A stretch of 64,000 bases of DNA from Sphingobacterium deserti (GCF_000757725.1 NZ_JJMU01000010.1:1-64000); one strand, 5' to 3'; shown: positions 53,401 to 63,744, numbered from the stretch's first letter. Program-made: numbers and translations. The notes: generated by a model not told the origin, from the sequence alone.

Positions 53401-55152
53401 ATGTATAGAAGTCACAGCTGCGGCGAGTTACGCATAGCCGATACAAACAAGGATGTCATACTAGCAGGTTGGGTTCAAAAATCCCGCGACAAAGGTTTTA
53501 TGGTATGGGTTGACTTACGAGATCGTTACGGCATCACACAATTGATATTTGACGAGTCACGCACTGATGCTGCCGTTATGCAACAGGCAAGGGCATTGGG
53601 TCGGGAATTTGTTATCCAGGTATCGGGCACCGTTATCGAACGGGAATCAAAAAACAACAATATGCCTACTGGCGACATAGAAGTACTTGTGAAGGAGCTC
53701 AAGGTGTTGAACAGTTCGGAAGTTCCTCCATTCACCATTGAAGATGATACCGATGGCGGTGAGGATATCCGTATGAAATACCGCTACCTTGATATACGCC
53801 GTAATCCAGTAAAGAATAGTTTGCTGTTTCGTCACAAAGTGACACAAGAGGTTCGCAATTACTTATCAAACTTAGATTTTTGTGAAGTAGAGACTCCTTA
53901 TCTCATCAAATCTACGCCAGAAGGAGCCCGTGATTTTATTGTTCCATCTCGGATGAATCCTGGTCAGTTTTATGCTCTACCACAGTCGCCACAAACATTT
54001 AAGCAGTTGCTGATGGTAGCTGGTATGGATCGTTATTTCCAGATCGTGAAATGCTTCCGCGATGAAGATCTACGAGCTGATCGCCAACCTGAATTCACCC
54101 AAATCGACTGTGAGATGTCCTTTATCGAGCAAGAAGACATTTTGGATGTGTTCGAAGGTTTAACGCGGCATTTGCTAAAAACTATACATCAGCTTGAGGT
54201 GGAGAAATTTCCAAGGATGACTTTTGATGAGGCTATGCGACGCTATGGAAATGACAAGCCAGACATACGCTTTGGAATGGAGTTTGGCGAACTAAACGCT
54301 GTCGCGCAACACAAGGATTTCGGGGTCTTTAATAGCGCCGAACTGGTAGTAGGAATTGCTGTTCCACAAGCGGCAGGGTATACCCGAAAACAAATCGATG
54401 AATTGATCGATTGGGTGAAGCGTCCGCAGATCGGAGCGAGTGGCATGGTTTATTGCAAATGTGAGCCTGATGGCACCTTTAAGTCGTCTGTCGATAAATT
54501 TTATGATCAGGAAGATTTGGCAAACTGGGCTAAAGCAACTGGCGCACAGCCTGGGAATCTTATCCTTATTCTTTCTGGTCCAGCTTACAAAACGCGCACA
54601 CAGCTTAGTGCTTTGCGCATGGAGCTTGGTAACCGCTTAGGTCTGCGTAAACCGCATGAGTTCGCACCATTATGGGTTATTGATTTCCCATTACTAGAGT
54701 GGGATGAGGACGCAGCGCGATACCATGCGATGCACCACCCATTTACTTCTCCAAAGCAAGAAGATATTCATTTGTTGGACAGCGAGCCTGGAAAGGTTCG
54801 AGCCAATGCTTATGACTTGGTTTTGAATGGAAATGAAATTGGCGGAGGTTCCATCCGTATCCATGACAAAGAAACGCAAGCACTTATGTTTAAGCATTTA
54901 GGTTTCACTGCTGAAGAAGCGCAGGAACAATTTGGCTTTTTGATGAATGCCTTTCAATATGGGGCACCACCGCACGGTGGCTTAGCTTTTGGTTTAGATC
55001 GGTTAACAGCTATACTTGGTGGGCAAGAAACCATCCGTGACTATATCGCCTTTCCTAAGAACAACTCGGGCCGTGATGTGATGATTGATGCACCATCAGC
55101 AATCGCGAAAAGCCAGTTAGACGAGCTCAGCATAGGCGTACAGCTATCCTAA
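53401..55152 (+). CDS. aspS: Aspartate--tRNA ligase
   Basis: Charges tRNA-Asp with aspartate. The 583-residue class II synthetase has an OB-fold anticodon-binding N-terminus ([21 protein letters not shown]), motif 2 in [21 protein letters not shown], the bacterial insertion domain (about 275-420) and motif 3 [14 protein letters not shown]. Length and insertion show the bacterial type. It diverges from mraZ and is followed by a large inverted repeat. Confidence 0.97.
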   Translation: MYRSHSCGELRIADTNKDVILAGWVQKSRDKGFMVWVDLRDRYGITQLIFDESRTDAAVMQQARALGREFVIQVSGTVIERESKNNNMPTGDIEVLVKELKVLNSSEVPPFTIEDDTDGGEDIRMKYRYLDIRRNPVKNSLLFRHKVTQEVRNYLSNLDFCEVETPYLIKSTPEGARDFIVPSRMNPGQFYALPQSPQTFKQLLMVAGMDRYFQIVKCFRDEDLRADRQPEFTQIDCEMSFIEQEDILDVFEGLTRHLLKTIHQLEVEKFPRMTFDEAMRRYGNDKPDIRFGMEFGELNAVAQHKDFGVFNSAELVVGIAVPQAAGYTRKQIDELIDWVKRPQIGASGMVYCKCEPDGTFKSSVDKFYDQEDLANWAKATGAQPGNLILILSGPAYKTRTQLSALRMELGNRLGLRKPHEFAPLWVIDFPLLEWDEDAARYHAMHHPFTSPKQEDIHLLDSEPGKVRANAYDLVLNGNEIGGGSIRIHDKETQALMFKHLGFTAEEAQEQFGFLMNAFQYGAPPHGGLAFGLDRLTAILGGQETIRDYIAFPKNNSGRDVMIDAPSAIAKSQLDELSIGVQLS

Positions 55153-55455
55153 GCATTGCATACTAGCCATTGAAACTAAAGGTCAAATTCAACTTCACGA
55201 AAAGGTAAACAACCAACATCGTGCGGTTGAATTTGACTCTTCGCAATGGAAAGCTAAATCGAAAAAAACCTTCAAATTCAAGAAGACGACGTCCTACACG
55301 GTTGCTTATTTTTATTATTGGCACTTTGTTTGTGCGACACGCACAAGCGGACCATCATCGACGTTGACATCATTTTTTATTTTCAATAGAAGGAAGCGGT
55401 GTAATTAAGTTATATCCACTCCGTGACGATTGTTTCTACACTAGTTTTTTATCCT
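55153..55455. other. Gene-free region between aspS and the LUD-domain gene
   Basis: It holds the extended stem-loop at 55182-55237 and a second short hairpin TTGTGCG-ACA-CGCACAA at 55330-55346. No gene or clear promoter element was recognised. Confidence 0.5.
55182..55237. repeat. Extended stem-loop downstream of aspS
   Basis: GTCAAATTCAAC (55182-55193) pairs perfectly with GTTGAATTTGAC (55226-55237); after a 2x2 internal loop, CACGA (55196-55200) pairs with TCGTG (55219-55223) around an 18-base loop. It starts 30 bases past the aspS stop. No T-tract follows, so it is not a standard terminator; a protein-binding site, small RNA or mRNA-stabilising element are options. Confidence 0.7.
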
Positions 55456-56844
55456 ATGGCGCAAGAATTTGCAGAGAAATTCAAACAAGAGAGTGCAGTT
55501 AAATCATTTGATCAGAGCCATCATGCGCTCATGCGCGCCAGCACGGAAAAATATCTTGCTACACTGAAGAAAGGCACAACCAAGTTTGTAGACCTTCAAA
55601 ATTCTAAGAAAAAGACACATCTGATTAAATGGAAGACGCTTGAAAATCTCGATCGGTATTTGCTAGATTTTGAGGCTAATTTTACGCGTCGCGGAGGAAA
55701 GATCGTCTGGGCCAATGATGCCGAAGAAGCACGTCAAGAGATTCTGCGCATCACCCAACAGCATGAAGCTAAATCGGTGTTAAAGGCAACCTCCCTGGTA
55801 TGCGAAGAAATCGGACTGTTTGACTATCTTCAAAAAAACGATATCGATGTCACGGAGACCGATTTTGGGGCATTCGTTTTGGAATTGCTTCAAGAAAAGC
55901 CGTACCATACCGTGAAGCGCACACTGCATTTAGAGTTTGAGGTGATCAGTAAATTGTTTCACGAGAAATTTGGCACGCCTATAGACGCTCCGGCCGAACA
56001 GTTAGCGACAACCGTGCGTGACCTTATGCGTTCGAAATACCTGCATGCCGAGGTCGGCGTTACCGGGGCCGACTTTTTATTGGCAGACACGGGGAGCATC
56101 GCGATCACGGAGAATGAAGGAAATACAAGATTAATAACTTCTTTCTCTAAAGTTCACATTGCGGTAGCGGGTATTGACGCGGTTATACCCAGTATACTTG
56201 ACCTTGGGCTATTTTGGCCACTCCTATCGTCCCATGCCTTCGGCCGGCCATCAGCTGTGTACAACAGCATTCTCAGTGGGCCTCGCCAGGCCCACGAAAC
56301 AGATGGTCCAGAAGAGATGTATGTCATCCTATTAGACAATGGGCGAACAGATTTATTGGCAGAAAAAGAACAGAGGCAAGGACTTTATTGCATTCAATGT
56401 GGTGCGTGCTCACATGTGTGCCCCGTTTACCAACAAATAGGTGGACATACCTATAAAAGCGTTTACCAAGGTCCAATTGGCGCCCTTGTAGCTCCATATA
56501 TATACAATAAAAAAGATTTTAACCACCTCAGCTTCGCATCGCCGCTGTCTGGCAAACCCGACCAGGTATGCCCTGTCAATATAAAACTTGATAAGATGTT
56601 ATTATTAAACCGTAAAGACGCTATAGAACGGCATCTTGTTCCACAAACAGAAAGTAGACTCTGGAAGGGATTCGCTTACCTGATGGAACGCAGGCGTCTT
56701 CTGGACTTCTTTGGTGGTAAGACCAAAAACTTTTTCTTGCGAAGCTTCTTCAAAAAGTTCTGGGGCAAACATCGTGAACTTCCAAGTTTACCACAAAAGT
56801 CTTTTTCCCAGCAATGGCGGGAACAGCAGAAAAAAAAGAATTAA
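55456..56844 (+). CDS. LutB-like LUD domain iron-sulfur protein with a degenerate second cluster motif
   Basis: A 462-residue protein resembling LutB/LldF, part of the LutABC lactate oxidation complex. The LUD domain (about 60-290) includes GVTGADFLLADTGSIAITENEGN and the conserved PSILDLGLFWPLL. The first ferredoxin-like motif CIQCGACSHVCPVY is intact. In the second, where relatives have CGxCxxxCPV, this protein has SGKPDQVCPV, so two of the cysteines are gone. It may bind only one cluster. lutA and lutC are not adjacent. The start is the ATG at 55456 (MAQEFAEKF); an in-frame GTG 33 bases upstream is unlikely. Its stop overlaps that of priA. Whether it still oxidises lactate is unknown. Confidence 0.82.
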   Translation: MAQEFAEKFKQESAVKSFDQSHHALMRASTEKYLATLKKGTTKFVDLQNSKKKTHLIKWKTLENLDRYLLDFEANFTRRGGKIVWANDAEEARQEILRITQQHEAKSVLKATSLVCEEIGLFDYLQKNDIDVTETDFGAFVLELLQEKPYHTVKRTLHLEFEVISKLFHEKFGTPIDAPAEQLATTVRDLMRSKYLHAEVGVTGADFLLADTGSIAITENEGNTRLITSFSKVHIAVAGIDAVIPSILDLGLFWPLLSSHAFGRPSAVYNSILSGPRQAHETDGPEEMYVILLDNGRTDLLAEKEQRQGLYCIQCGACSHVCPVYQQIGGHTYKSVYQGPIGALVAPYIYNKKDFNHLSFASPLSGKPDQVCPVNIKLDKMLLLNRKDAIERHLVPQTESRLWKGFAYLMERRRLLDFFGGKTKNFFLRSFFKKFWGKHRELPSLPQKSFSQQWREQQKKKN

Positions 56845-59321
56845 TACGGATCTACATCAATGGAAAGCCGTACACCTTTATTTGTTTTATCAATCTCAAA
56901 TTGCAGGATAGCCTGCTGTACAAGCTCTTTTACCTTGACTATACTTACGTTATTTCTCTCAATTTTTAGCGTGATAGTCTGGATAAAATGATTGCGTACC
57001 CGCGATATTAATGGAGGCTCGGGACCGAGCACTCTCGCTCCCAAATTCACACGCAACAAACCACCTAAGCGCACCGCCGCATCATGAGCTTGTTGCATAT
57101 CGGTATGCCGCACATCTATCTTTATCAACCTGAAGAATGGCGGATATTGATAATTTTTGCGCTCTTTAGCTTCCGTTAAAAACATGCCTTCATAATCGTG
57201 TTGGATTACTTGCTCTATTACCCGATGATTTGGCGTGTAGGTTTGCACAATTACTTTGCCTTCATTTTCGCGGCGTCCAGCACGCCCTGCAACTTGCGAG
57301 AATAGTGAAAAGGCGCGCTCATAAGCTCTGAAATCGGGAAAGTTAATCATGGCATCGGCATTGACAATACCAATAAGGCTTACGCGCCCGAAGTCGAGCC
57401 CTTTAGCCACCATTTGTGTCCCGATCAGGATATCGAACTCATGCTCATCAAAAGAGGTGATAATTTTATCAAATCCATATTTGCCTTTTGTGGAGTCTAG
57501 ATCCAAGCGGCCTATTCGTGCTTGAGGGACCAACAATTCCAGCTCTTCCTCTACCCGTTCCGTACCGAAACCCTTGCTTTCAATATGCGCCATTCCGCAA
57601 GCCGGACAAACCTGAACCGGGGGCTCCATGTGACCACAATAATGACAGTGCAAATGATTGCTTGACTTGTGGTACGTAAGACTCACATCACAATTTACAC
57701 ACTTAGCTACCCATCCGCAGGTATTACACTGGACAAATGGCGTATGTCCCCGCCTATTTTGAAATAGAATAACTTGTTCTTTCCGCTCTAGCGCATCGGT
57801 GATACCCTGCAACAAGACCCCGCTGAAATAGGAAAACATCTGTCCTTTACGGCCTTCTTCCGTAACATTTACAACCTCTATTTGTGGTAATTTTGATTCC
57901 CCAAAACGTTCTTTTAGCTCAACCAAACCATATTTACCCGCTTTCGCATTGTAATAACTTTCAATAGAAGGCGTGGCCGAGCCCAGCAATACCTTTGCCC
58001 CATGCAGATGACCGAGATAAATAGCGGTATCTCGGGCGTGATAGCGAGGAGCTGGCTCATATTGCTTGTACGAGCTTTCATGCTCCTCATCGATTACGAT
58101 CAAGCCTAGATCCTGAAATGGTAAAAAAACAGATGACCGCGCGCCAACTACAACTTTATATTCACCTTTTAATACCTTATGCCACACCTCTGCACGCTCG
58201 TTGTCATTGAACTTCGAATGATAAACACCGAGTTTATCGCCGAAATGCAGTTTTAGACGCGCGGTAATCTGGGCAGTTAAGGCTATTTCGGGAAGCAGAT
58301 ATAGTGCATTTTTACCTGCCTCGATGGCGGCTTCGATCAACCTGATGTAGAGCTGCGTTTTACCCGACGCTGTAACTCCATGGAGCAGGACAACGTCTTT
58401 TTCTTGGAAAAATGTATTGATTTGGGCGAGCGCTTCCTGCTGCTTGACATTAAGTTCAAAATACTTCGTTATTTCTACATCTTCTCCTGCTAACCTAGAA
58501 ACGACCTTTTGCTTCACCTCGAAAACACCCTTTTCAATGAGGGCTGTGACAATGCCTGCACTAACCCCCGTTGCTTCCATAATATCCTTCCGTGTAATTT
58601 CTGGATTAGTTTTTCGAAGCTGCATGAAAGCAAGTACCGCGTCTTGCTGTTTTGGCGCTTTGTTCAGCGAATCCAACAGGGCACGCAGTTCTTCACCTCC
58701 GGAAAACTCGGCGCCTAGCTGTAGAATGGCTTTCAGCTTAGGTTTAAATCGGTCTTTTATTTCTTCTGAAATCAGAATAAAACCTTGATCAAATAGCGTC
58801 TTCAAAAGTGGGAATACCGTCTTTTGCCCTAAGAGTTTTACAATATCATTTACGGTCAATTCGCCAGCTACATCAAGCGCTTCCATCACCATATACCCCT
58901 TATCTGATAGCAATGTGCGATCGAGGCCATCATTTTCTGCCGCAATAATTTTAGTCTCGCTCGCCATTTTCAATGCCGCAGGCAACGCCGCTTGCAACAC
59001 CTCGCCAAGGAAGCACATATAGTATGCCGACATCCACTCCCATAATGCCAACTGCTGGTTATCCACAACAGGTTGCTCATCGATCACATTAATAATGTAC
59101 TTGGCTTCGTAGTTTAGAGGCGCTTCGTTACCGATACGGTACACTACGGCAGCATAAATCTTATTTCGGCCAAACTGGACAATAACACGCTTTCCAATGG
59201 CAATTTGCTCATTCCATTCCGCGGGCACCCGATAGGTATAAGTTTTGGCGATATACAACGGCAAAATAACTTCTACAAATAGCGTTTCCCGCTCGCGATG
59301 AAATAACGATGCATCAGACAT
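56841..59321 (-). CDS. priA: Primosomal replication protein PriA (3'-5' helicase)
   Basis: Restarts stalled replication forks by loading the replicative helicase. The 826-residue protein has an N-terminal DNA-binding domain, the Walker A motif HGVTASGKTQLYIR, DEAH-type Walker B VIDEEHESSYKQ, a zinc-binding block with paired cysteines (CNTCGW, CVNCDV, CHYCGH, CPACGM), and helicase motifs GTQMVAKGLDF and SQVAGRAGRRE. Longer than E. coli PriA (732) mainly through an insert in the first 300 residues. Its stop codon overlaps the convergent LUD gene by four bases. Confidence 0.96.
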   Translation of the reverse strand: MSDASLFHRERETLFVEVILPLYIAKTYTYRVPAEWNEQIAIGKRVIVQFGRNKIYAAVVYRIGNEAPLNYEAKYIINVIDEQPVVDNQQLALWEWMSAYYMCFLGEVLQAALPAALKMASETKIIAAENDGLDRTLLSDKGYMVMEALDVAGELTVNDIVKLLGQKTVFPLLKTLFDQGFILISEEIKDRFKPKLKAILQLGAEFSGGEELRALLDSLNKAPKQQDAVLAFMQLRKTNPEITRKDIMEATGVSAGIVTALIEKGVFEVKQKVVSRLAGEDVEITKYFELNVKQQEALAQINTFFQEKDVVLLHGVTASGKTQLYIRLIEAAIEAGKNALYLLPEIALTAQITARLKLHFGDKLGVYHSKFNDNERAEVWHKVLKGEYKVVVGARSSVFLPFQDLGLIVIDEEHESSYKQYEPAPRYHARDTAIYLGHLHGAKVLLGSATPSIESYYNAKAGKYGLVELKERFGESKLPQIEVVNVTEEGRKGQMFSYFSGVLLQGITDALERKEQVILFQNRRGHTPFVQCNTCGWVAKCVNCDVSLTYHKSSNHLHCHYCGHMEPPVQVCPACGMAHIESKGFGTERVEEELELLVPQARIGRLDLDSTKGKYGFDKIITSFDEHEFDILIGTQMVAKGLDFGRVSLIGIVNADAMINFPDFRAYERAFSLFSQVAGRAGRRENEGKVIVQTYTPNHRVIEQVIQHDYEGMFLTEAKERKNYQYPPFFRLIKIDVRHTDMQQAHDAAVRLGGLLRVNLGARVLGPEPPLISRVRNHFIQTITLKIERNNVSIVKVKELVQQAILQFEIDKTNKGVRLSIDVDPY

Positions 59322-59332
59322 AAGACAAATGT

Positions 59333-59371
59333 AAAAAAAGAAGCCTTCACTTTTTAATCGATGAAGGCTTC
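59333..59371 (-). terminator. Terminator of the DUF423 gene
   Basis: GAAGCCTTCA (59340-59349) pairs with TGAAGGCTTC (59362-59371); on the minus strand the stem is followed by a T-run (59333-59339). It separates the DUF423 gene from priA. Confidence 0.9.
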
Positions 59372-59392
59372 CTGTATATGAATACTGTAAAT

Positions 59393-59782
59393 TTAGTGTC
59401 TATTTCGCAATGCTGCGACAAAAAGGCCTATCCAGCCCACCATAAAGCAAAGCCCTCCAATTGGCGTAATTGGACCTAACATAGAAAGGCCTTCCACTCC
59501 AATCAAAGACCGAATGCTCATCAGGTACAAGGATCCTGAAAACAAAAAAACACCTAAAACAAATGCTATAAAGGATATCCGGATAGACGCATTTTTAGCT
59601 CTTGAAAACGTAGATAAAAAGAGCAAAGCCAGGGTATGATAAAAGTGATATTGGTTTGCCGTCTTCCAAGTCTCCAAATGATAATCACTAATTTTACCAT
59701 CCAATCCATGTGCTCCAAAAGCTCCTAATATAACAGCTATAAGCCCAAAAAAAGAGGCCACTAATATAATTTGTTTATTCAT
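59393..59782 (-). CDS. DUF423 family membrane protein
   Basis: A 129-residue inner membrane protein with four hydrophobic helices. The family signature is GLIAVILGAFGAHGL near the N-terminus, followed by WKTANQYHFYHTLALL, SGSLYLMS and GPITPIGGLCFMVGWIGLF. The family (E. coli YgdD, animal TMEM256) has no settled function. Single gene with its own terminator. Confidence 0.93.
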   Translation of the reverse strand: MNKQIILVASFFGLIAVILGAFGAHGLDGKISDYHLETWKTANQYHFYHTLALLFLSTFSRAKNASIRISFIAFVLGVFLFSGSLYLMSIRSLIGVEGLSMLGPITPIGGLCFMVGWIGLFVAALRNRH

Positions 59783-59939
59783 AAAGGAGATAAAGTTCTG
59801 TTATGTATGTTTTGTTGCGCGTATAAATGTATAAAATTAAATGCACATTGCCTTTCAATTTTTTCGGTTTTGTTCTGCGTTGGGATTTGCGCAGCGCAGG
59901 TATTCGCCTATTTTATATCTCCTTTATTTTTTATTTTTT

Positions 59940-59947
59940 TATTTTTG
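59940..59947 (+). promoter_or_regulatory. -7 element of the large exported protein gene
   Basis: TATTTTTG fits TAnnTTTG, 24 bases upstream of the ATG at 59972. No convincing -33 element. Confidence 0.4.
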
Positions 59948-59971
59948 AGCCTGTTATAGATTTTGTGCGCA

Positions 59972-62593
59972 ATGAGAAATACCATCATCCTTACAATTGT
60001 TTTATTCGTCGCCGTTATTGGCGCTTCTATATATTATTTTTCAGATTTAAACGGTGAAAAGAAGGAAGTGCTTAGACCCCTAACTTTTCTTCCTAAGGAA
60101 ACATTTCTCATCACTACGTTTCACAACGATGCAACGACAGACAACATCTTTAAAGATTTCGAAATCTTTGAAGCATTGGTAGGAAAAGCCGAACTGGGTC
60201 AATGGAAAGTTTGGAAAGACAAACTGTTGCGTAATACGGTGCTTCAACCTTATGTCAATGATGCTGATGTATATGTCTCATTCCATCCAGAAAAAGAAAA
60301 GATTGTTTCACTGTTCACCGTCCCTACGGCAGAAACAATTGCGCCCGAGAGTCTAGCAGCATTGATTAAGGAAACGGCCAAAACCTTTAAAATTTCGGAG
60401 AAAGACAGTTTGGGTGCACGCATTTATCATTTCGACAAGGGTGTGAAGGATAGTATTTTCCATGTGGTGTACCATAAAAACATTTTTTTCGCAAGCTATT
60501 CTGATAGCCTTATTTATAAAGTCATCGATAACAAACAGCCCAAACTAAATAAAAGAGAGATCGACTATTTCGTGGAAAACAATAGTCGAAACTCACCTTT
60601 AAGCGTGTATTTTGTTCATGAGCAAATCGATGGTCTTTCCAACAAGCTTTTACGCAAGAAACCCGGAAGCTTTTTAGAACTATTTGGCAACCTTGGTGGA
60701 CAATCGGCCTGGAATCTTAATTTTAAAAATGACGCCTTAATCTTAAGCGGTGAAAGCGAGACGAACAAAGACTTAACGAATTACCTAGAGACATTTAGTC
60801 ATCAAAACAAAACCACGCAGCGTCTTTTCAACTATTTCCCAGAAAACACGGCCTCGTACCTTTCTTTTGCTATTAGCCATCCGACTCGATTCAACACAGA
60901 TTTACAAACTATGTTTCAGAAACGCGGAGAGTGGGAGAAACTGTCGGCATCTTTCAATGAGCTAGCGCGCAGTAAGGGGATCTCTTTGGATGAGGACATC
61001 CGCCCGATCTTTGGAAATGAGTTTGCTCTTTTAGAGCAGAGCAATCAAACGATGATCGGATTTATTGCCTTGAGCGATTCCAGTGAATTAAGCAAAAACA
61101 TACGTAAAATTGCTTCAGAGACGGGCGACTCCATCTTTCGATTTGATCAATCTAATATACCCTACGCTCTATTCGGCGATCCGTTAAAATCTTTCATCCG
61201 CCCCTACTTTGTACGTATCGGCAATACTATTGCCTTAGCGAACAGTCAAAGCCTGCTCCAAAATCTGAGACAGGATTGGCGCAGGGAAAACCTCTTAATA
61301 AATACGATCGGATTCAAAAATTTCGAAAAAATACAAGGAAACGAGGCGAATATTACCTATTTCCAACGTACACGAACATCAGCTGCAATACTTAACAACA
61401 TCCTTAAACCTGCCTTTAATACTAATTACAAGAACGAGGATGATTTTGGCTATCAAGATTTCTATTCTTGGTCCGCCCAAATATCGGGTAACAATGGAGA
61501 CTTTTTGTCTAGCATTTACGCCATTTATAAGAGTAAAAATGCGCTTGGAGCAACGCCAGATTGGACTTATGCCTTTGAGAACAGGCCGATAACAGCTCCT
61601 TGGGTCTTTGAGCATTCCGATACAAGCCAATTTATCCTTATACAAGAGCAAGATCATACCATTCATGGAATACATCCGACAGGAAAAAAACTTTGGTCGG
61701 CAGTCTTTCACGGCAGGGTGGTTGGCGAGGCTCAGCAGCTGGCAGATCGGTCGATCGTGTTGGTAACGGATAGAAATCAGCTTTATCGCTTCGATACCAA
61801 TGGTGATGGGCTGCCGGGATTTTCGTTGCAGTTATCAGCAGAACCGACCTACACCCCGACCGTAGCGGAATTGGACGGTCAAAAACTTATTTTGATACCC
61901 GCTGGGAAAAAACTGCTGGTGCATGCACTGGATGGGAAAAAAGTAGGTAACTGGGACGAACTAACGCTAGGAGGAAAAATTTTGTTTGATGTGAAGGTGC
62001 GGAACAATTTTGTTTACATAGGCACGGATAATGGGAACTTCTATCGGGTGGATGCAAAAGGCAATGTAGTTGCTGAAGAAACGATCAGTGGCAGCTTATT
62101 CCGAAGCCCGATTGCAGTTGTTGAAGCAGAAAATAAATCAGGCGCTATTGTTGCACTAGACACGACAGCGACATTGGTTACTGTTAATTTCAATCAGAAT
62201 CCTATCAAACAGCAAATAGGCACGTGGGGAGATCGTGCATTGATTAGCTTTGATGGTGAACGATCGCAAGCGGTTAACAGATTAATCGCGATTGATGAAA
62301 AGAAACTCTTTGTAACGCAATTGCGTGATGGCAATCCGATCTTCGAGTATACATTTACGCAATCGGTGAACGATAGGCCGCAGATTTTCAAGAACACGAC
62401 CTATGGCGATCTGATCGGCATCTCGTCACGAGAAAACACATTGCTTTATCTTTTTGATGAAAAAGGTAACGTTGTGGATGGTTTTCCGATAGAAGCTGTT
62501 CCACAATTTTACTTTGGAAAAATCGATTATAATAGTGGAACCTACCTTTTATGCGTGCGACGGGACAAAAAACTATATGCATTTAAAAATTAA
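59972..62593 (+). CDS. Large exported protein, DUF3352-like with C-terminal beta-propeller-like region
   Basis: An 873-residue protein of unknown function. The N-terminus (NTIILTIVLFVAVIGASIYYF) is a signal peptide or membrane anchor. The middle part (about 35-530) resembles DUF3352-type proteins with mixed alpha/beta content. From about 545 to the end there are WD/PQQ-like repeats (HTIHGIHPTGKKLWSAVF, NQLYRFDTNGDGLPGF, KLLVHALDGKKVGNWD, GNFYRVDAKGNVV, LLYLFDEKGNVVDGF), suggesting a beta-propeller. Start set at the ATG; an in-frame TTG three codons earlier is ignored. It may sit in the periplasm. It is followed by nrnA after 118 bases. No partner is evident. Confidence 0.75.
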   Translation: MRNTIILTIVLFVAVIGASIYYFSDLNGEKKEVLRPLTFLPKETFLITTFHNDATTDNIFKDFEIFEALVGKAELGQWKVWKDKLLRNTVLQPYVNDADVYVSFHPEKEKIVSLFTVPTAETIAPESLAALIKETAKTFKISEKDSLGARIYHFDKGVKDSIFHVVYHKNIFFASYSDSLIYKVIDNKQPKLNKREIDYFVENNSRNSPLSVYFVHEQIDGLSNKLLRKKPGSFLELFGNLGGQSAWNLNFKNDALILSGESETNKDLTNYLETFSHQNKTTQRLFNYFPENTASYLSFAISHPTRFNTDLQTMFQKRGEWEKLSASFNELARSKGISLDEDIRPIFGNEFALLEQSNQTMIGFIALSDSSELSKNIRKIASETGDSIFRFDQSNIPYALFGDPLKSFIRPYFVRIGNTIALANSQSLLQNLRQDWRRENLLINTIGFKNFEKIQGNEANITYFQRTRTSAAILNNILKPAFNTNYKNEDDFGYQDFYSWSAQISGNNGDFLSSIYAIYKSKNALGATPDWTYAFENRPITAPWVFEHSDTSQFILIQEQDHTIHGIHPTGKKLWSAVFHGRVVGEAQQLADRSIVLVTDRNQLYRFDTNGDGLPGFSLQLSAEPTYTPTVAELDGQKLILIPAGKKLLVHALDGKKVGNWDELTLGGKILFDVKVRNNFVYIGTDNGNFYRVDAKGNVVAEETISGSLFRSPIAVVEAENKSGAIVALDTTATLVTVNFNQNPIKQQIGTWGDRALISFDGERSQAVNRLIAIDEKKLFVTQLRDGNPIFEYTFTQSVNDRPQIFKNTTYGDLIGISSRENTLLYLFDEKGNVVDGFPIEAVPQFYFGKIDYNSGTYLLCVRRDKKLYAFKN

Positions 62594-62663
62594 ACAGTAG
62601 ATCGACATATGGATTATATTTCCTTACATCCCATCGTTGCCAGGAAGACTTGTTTTCAAAAAA

Positions 62664-62695
62664 TTTCCTGAACCAACAAAATTATAGTAGGTTTG
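62664..62695 (+). promoter_or_regulatory. Probable nrnA promoter
   Basis: TAGGTTTG at 62688-62695 matches TAnnTTTG exactly; TTTC (62664-62667) lies 20 bases upstream, one mismatch from TTTG. The ATG at 62712 follows closely. Confidence 0.55.
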
Positions 62696-62711
62696 CAATC
62701 TTAGAATATTT

Positions 62712-63722
62712 ATGCTGAAAGGACAAAGACATTTACAATTACTTGCTGAACCTAAGAAAATTGTTATAACTACGCACCACAAACCAGATGGTGATGCATT
62801 AGGCTCATCCTTAGGTCTATATCATTGGTTAAAAAGCAAAGGGCACAGCGTTGAAGTCGTTTTGTCTTCTGATTTCCCTACTTTTCTTGACTGGTTGCCG
62901 GGGCGCGAAGATGTTATCATATATCCTAATGCGCCTGAACAGGCGGCTCGTTTACTTGCAGAAGCGGCTATCATATTCTGTTTAGATTACAGCGCTTTAA
63001 GCCGAACGAATATCTTGGAACCGCTGATTGTAAATGCACCGGGTGAAAAATGGATGATCGATCATCATTTAGATCCGGAAGATTTTTCCACATTAAGTTA
63101 CTGGGATTCAAATGCGGCGGCTACAGCGCAACTTATTTACACGTTCATTAATGAGGTTTACGATGACAAGGAAGCAATAACAGCAGAAATTGCGACCTGC
63201 CTTTATGCGGGCATCATGACCGACACCGGTTCCTTCCGCTTTCGCTCCACGACGTCTTCGGTGCATCATATTATCGCTTCCCTTATCGATGCTGGTGCTA
63301 GAAACTGGGAAATACATGAACAAATCTATAATAGCTCTACCGAAAATCGGCTGAAATTTTTAGGGTATTGCCTTTTAAATTGTTTAGAGGTGATTCCAGC
63401 ATACAACACGGCTATTTTTTCTGTGAGCAAAGAAGATCTTCAGAAGTTTGAAGTGACAACAGGTGATACAGAGGGTTTGGTAAATTATGCACTTTCTGTA
63501 AAGGGAATTCGACTAGCCGCGTTATTTATTGACAGAACCGAATTAATTAAATTATCTTTGCGTTCAATTGGAGATATTCCATGTAATGAAATTTGTAAAA
63601 AGTATTTTAATGGCGGCGGACACCTGAATGCTTCCGGGGGCAGTTCCAGTGAGGAATTGAGTCAGGTAGTAAACAAGTTCAAGTCCATTTTACCAGAGTA
63701 TAAAGAAATATTAACAAAATAA
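62712..63722 (+). CDS. nrnA: DHH/DHHA1 family phosphoesterase, NrnA-like
   Basis: Degrades short RNA oligonucleotides and possibly phosphoadenosine phosphate. The 336-residue protein has the DHH-domain motifs THHKPDGDALGSS, CLDYSA, MIDHHLDPED (the DHH motif), MTDTGSFRFRSTTSSVH and the DHHA1 RNA-binding NGGGHLNASGG. It precedes an FKBP-type isomerase lipoprotein, a pairing seen in related genomes. Confidence 0.93.
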   Translation: MLKGQRHLQLLAEPKKIVITTHHKPDGDALGSSLGLYHWLKSKGHSVEVVLSSDFPTFLDWLPGREDVIIYPNAPEQAARLLAEAAIIFCLDYSALSRTNILEPLIVNAPGEKWMIDHHLDPEDFSTLSYWDSNAAATAQLIYTFINEVYDDKEAITAEIATCLYAGIMTDTGSFRFRSTTSSVHHIIASLIDAGARNWEIHEQIYNSSTENRLKFLGYCLLNCLEVIPAYNTAIFSVSKEDLQKFEVTTGDTEGLVNYALSVKGIRLAALFIDRTELIKLSLRSIGDIPCNEICKKYFNGGGHLNASGGSSSEELSQVVNKFKSILPEYKEILTK

Positions 63723-63744
63723 ATTTAGTGATTAGATCAGAAAA

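Noticed and set aside
56520-56590. Frameshift explaining the lost cysteines in the LutB-like protein
   Set aside because: The frame is open on both sides with normal family sequence (LSFASPL, CPVNIKLDKMLL), and reading the other frames does not restore a CxxC motif.
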